Shown here: piece after piece, positions 6,261 to 6,438 of the stretch
How positions within the stretch are numbered: position 1 is the first letter of the stretch
Layout of the letters: every line of letters starts with the position of its first letter
Program-made: the position numbers and the translations under genes
DNA from: an uncultured Clostridia bacterium
Lineage (GTDB): Bacteria; Bacillota; Clostridia; Oscillospirales; Butyricicoccaceae
Assembly: GCA_910586575.1 (NCBI GenBank)
Contig: CAJUJQ010000166.1
Coordinates: 1 to 6,438, forward strand
Reading direction: 5' to 3'
Length of the DNA: 6,438 nt
Notes under the pieces: model-generated
What the model saw: only the letters and a program-made list of their open reading frames with translations
Database searches by the model: none
Told to the model about the DNA's origin: nothing

Positions 6261-6270
6261 GGATGCTAAA

Positions 6271-6296
6271 GCAATTTCCCCAAACATGGGGATTGC
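6271..6296 (+). terminator. possible terminator hairpin after glnS
   Basis: Ten nt after the glnS stop, GCAAT-TT-CCCC (6271-6281) pairs with GGGG-ATTGC (6288-6296) across the loop AAACAT. This gives 9 bp with a two-base TT bulge on the 5' side. Position and strength suit transcript termination, but no T-tract follows, so it may work with a factor or only protect the mRNA 3' end. Confidence 0.4.
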
Positions 6297-6319
6297 AGAA
6301 CGGCAGCCGTGCATAGAAC

Positions 6320-6339
6320 GGGAGACGCAGGCTCCTCCC
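6320..6339. terminator. second hairpin downstream of glnS
   Basis: GGGAG (6320-6324) pairs with CTCCC (6335-6339) across a 10-nt loop and is followed only by TTACAG. A smaller hairpin, ACGG/CCGT, precedes it near 6300-6310. The cluster may be a compound terminator or the leader of the next gene. No gene was recognised from 6261 to the end. Confidence 0.25.
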
Positions 6340-6438
6340 TTACAGATTCCACCACTTATGCAGGCGGCAGCATTTCAATTGAACTATACTCGTGTGCGTT
6401 AAAGTTTGCCGTTCGGTTCGCCTGCGCGGCGGGCGGTC

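Noticed and set aside
6351..6405. Short frame beginning ATG at 6358 (MQAAAFQLNYTRVR)
   Set aside because: It has 14 codons, no ribosome binding site and no recognisable family, so there is no support for a gene.

Overview
The window reads as a piece of a Gram-positive Clostridia chromosome, most likely Oscillospiraceae/Ruminococcaceae. The inference rests on moderately high G+C, strong AGGAGG-type ribosome binding sites, a CCA-encoding tRNA gene, a clostridial-style glutamyl-tRNA synthetase next to a glutaminyl-tRNA synthetase, and a leaderless amidase with an SH3b domain. The family assignments are secure. The taxon is an inference from family resemblance and codon/RBS style.

Left part (1-1747): a large serine recombinase gene, most simply the integrase at the right-hand end of a mobile element that continues off the left edge. 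Its reading frame does not stop before the neighbouring tRNA gene. It runs into the 3' half of a minus-strand tRNA-Arg(CCG) gene (1698-1773), and its last 16 residues are encoded by antisense tRNA sequence. The simplest model is an element inserted at or just beyond the 3' end of this tRNA gene. Two inverted-repeat structures (1591-1641 and 1665-1680) sit in the last 160 bases of the recombinase gene.

Middle (1774-2854): the tRNA has a near-consensus minus-strand promoter (TTTACA, 17 bp, extended TATAAT). Diverging from it is a 250-residue Amidase_3/SH3b cell-wall hydrolase with no signal peptide, lacking the usual first zinc-binding His. It is preceded by a possible sigma-K-like promoter and followed by a strong terminator hairpin. 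A short region with a gltX promoter candidate follows.

Right part (2855-6260): gltX (glutamyl-tRNA synthetase) and glnS (glutaminyl-tRNA synthetase, TTG start) lie in tandem, 88 nt apart, probably co-transcribed. Together they would charge tRNA-Glu and tRNA-Gln directly. No T-box is visible in front of either gene. The last 178 bases (6261-6438) hold two hairpins and no gene I can support.

No CRISPR array, insertion sequence, rRNA or known riboswitch was seen. The most unusual feature is the recombinase/tRNA overlap. I did not find a clearly new multi-gene system.
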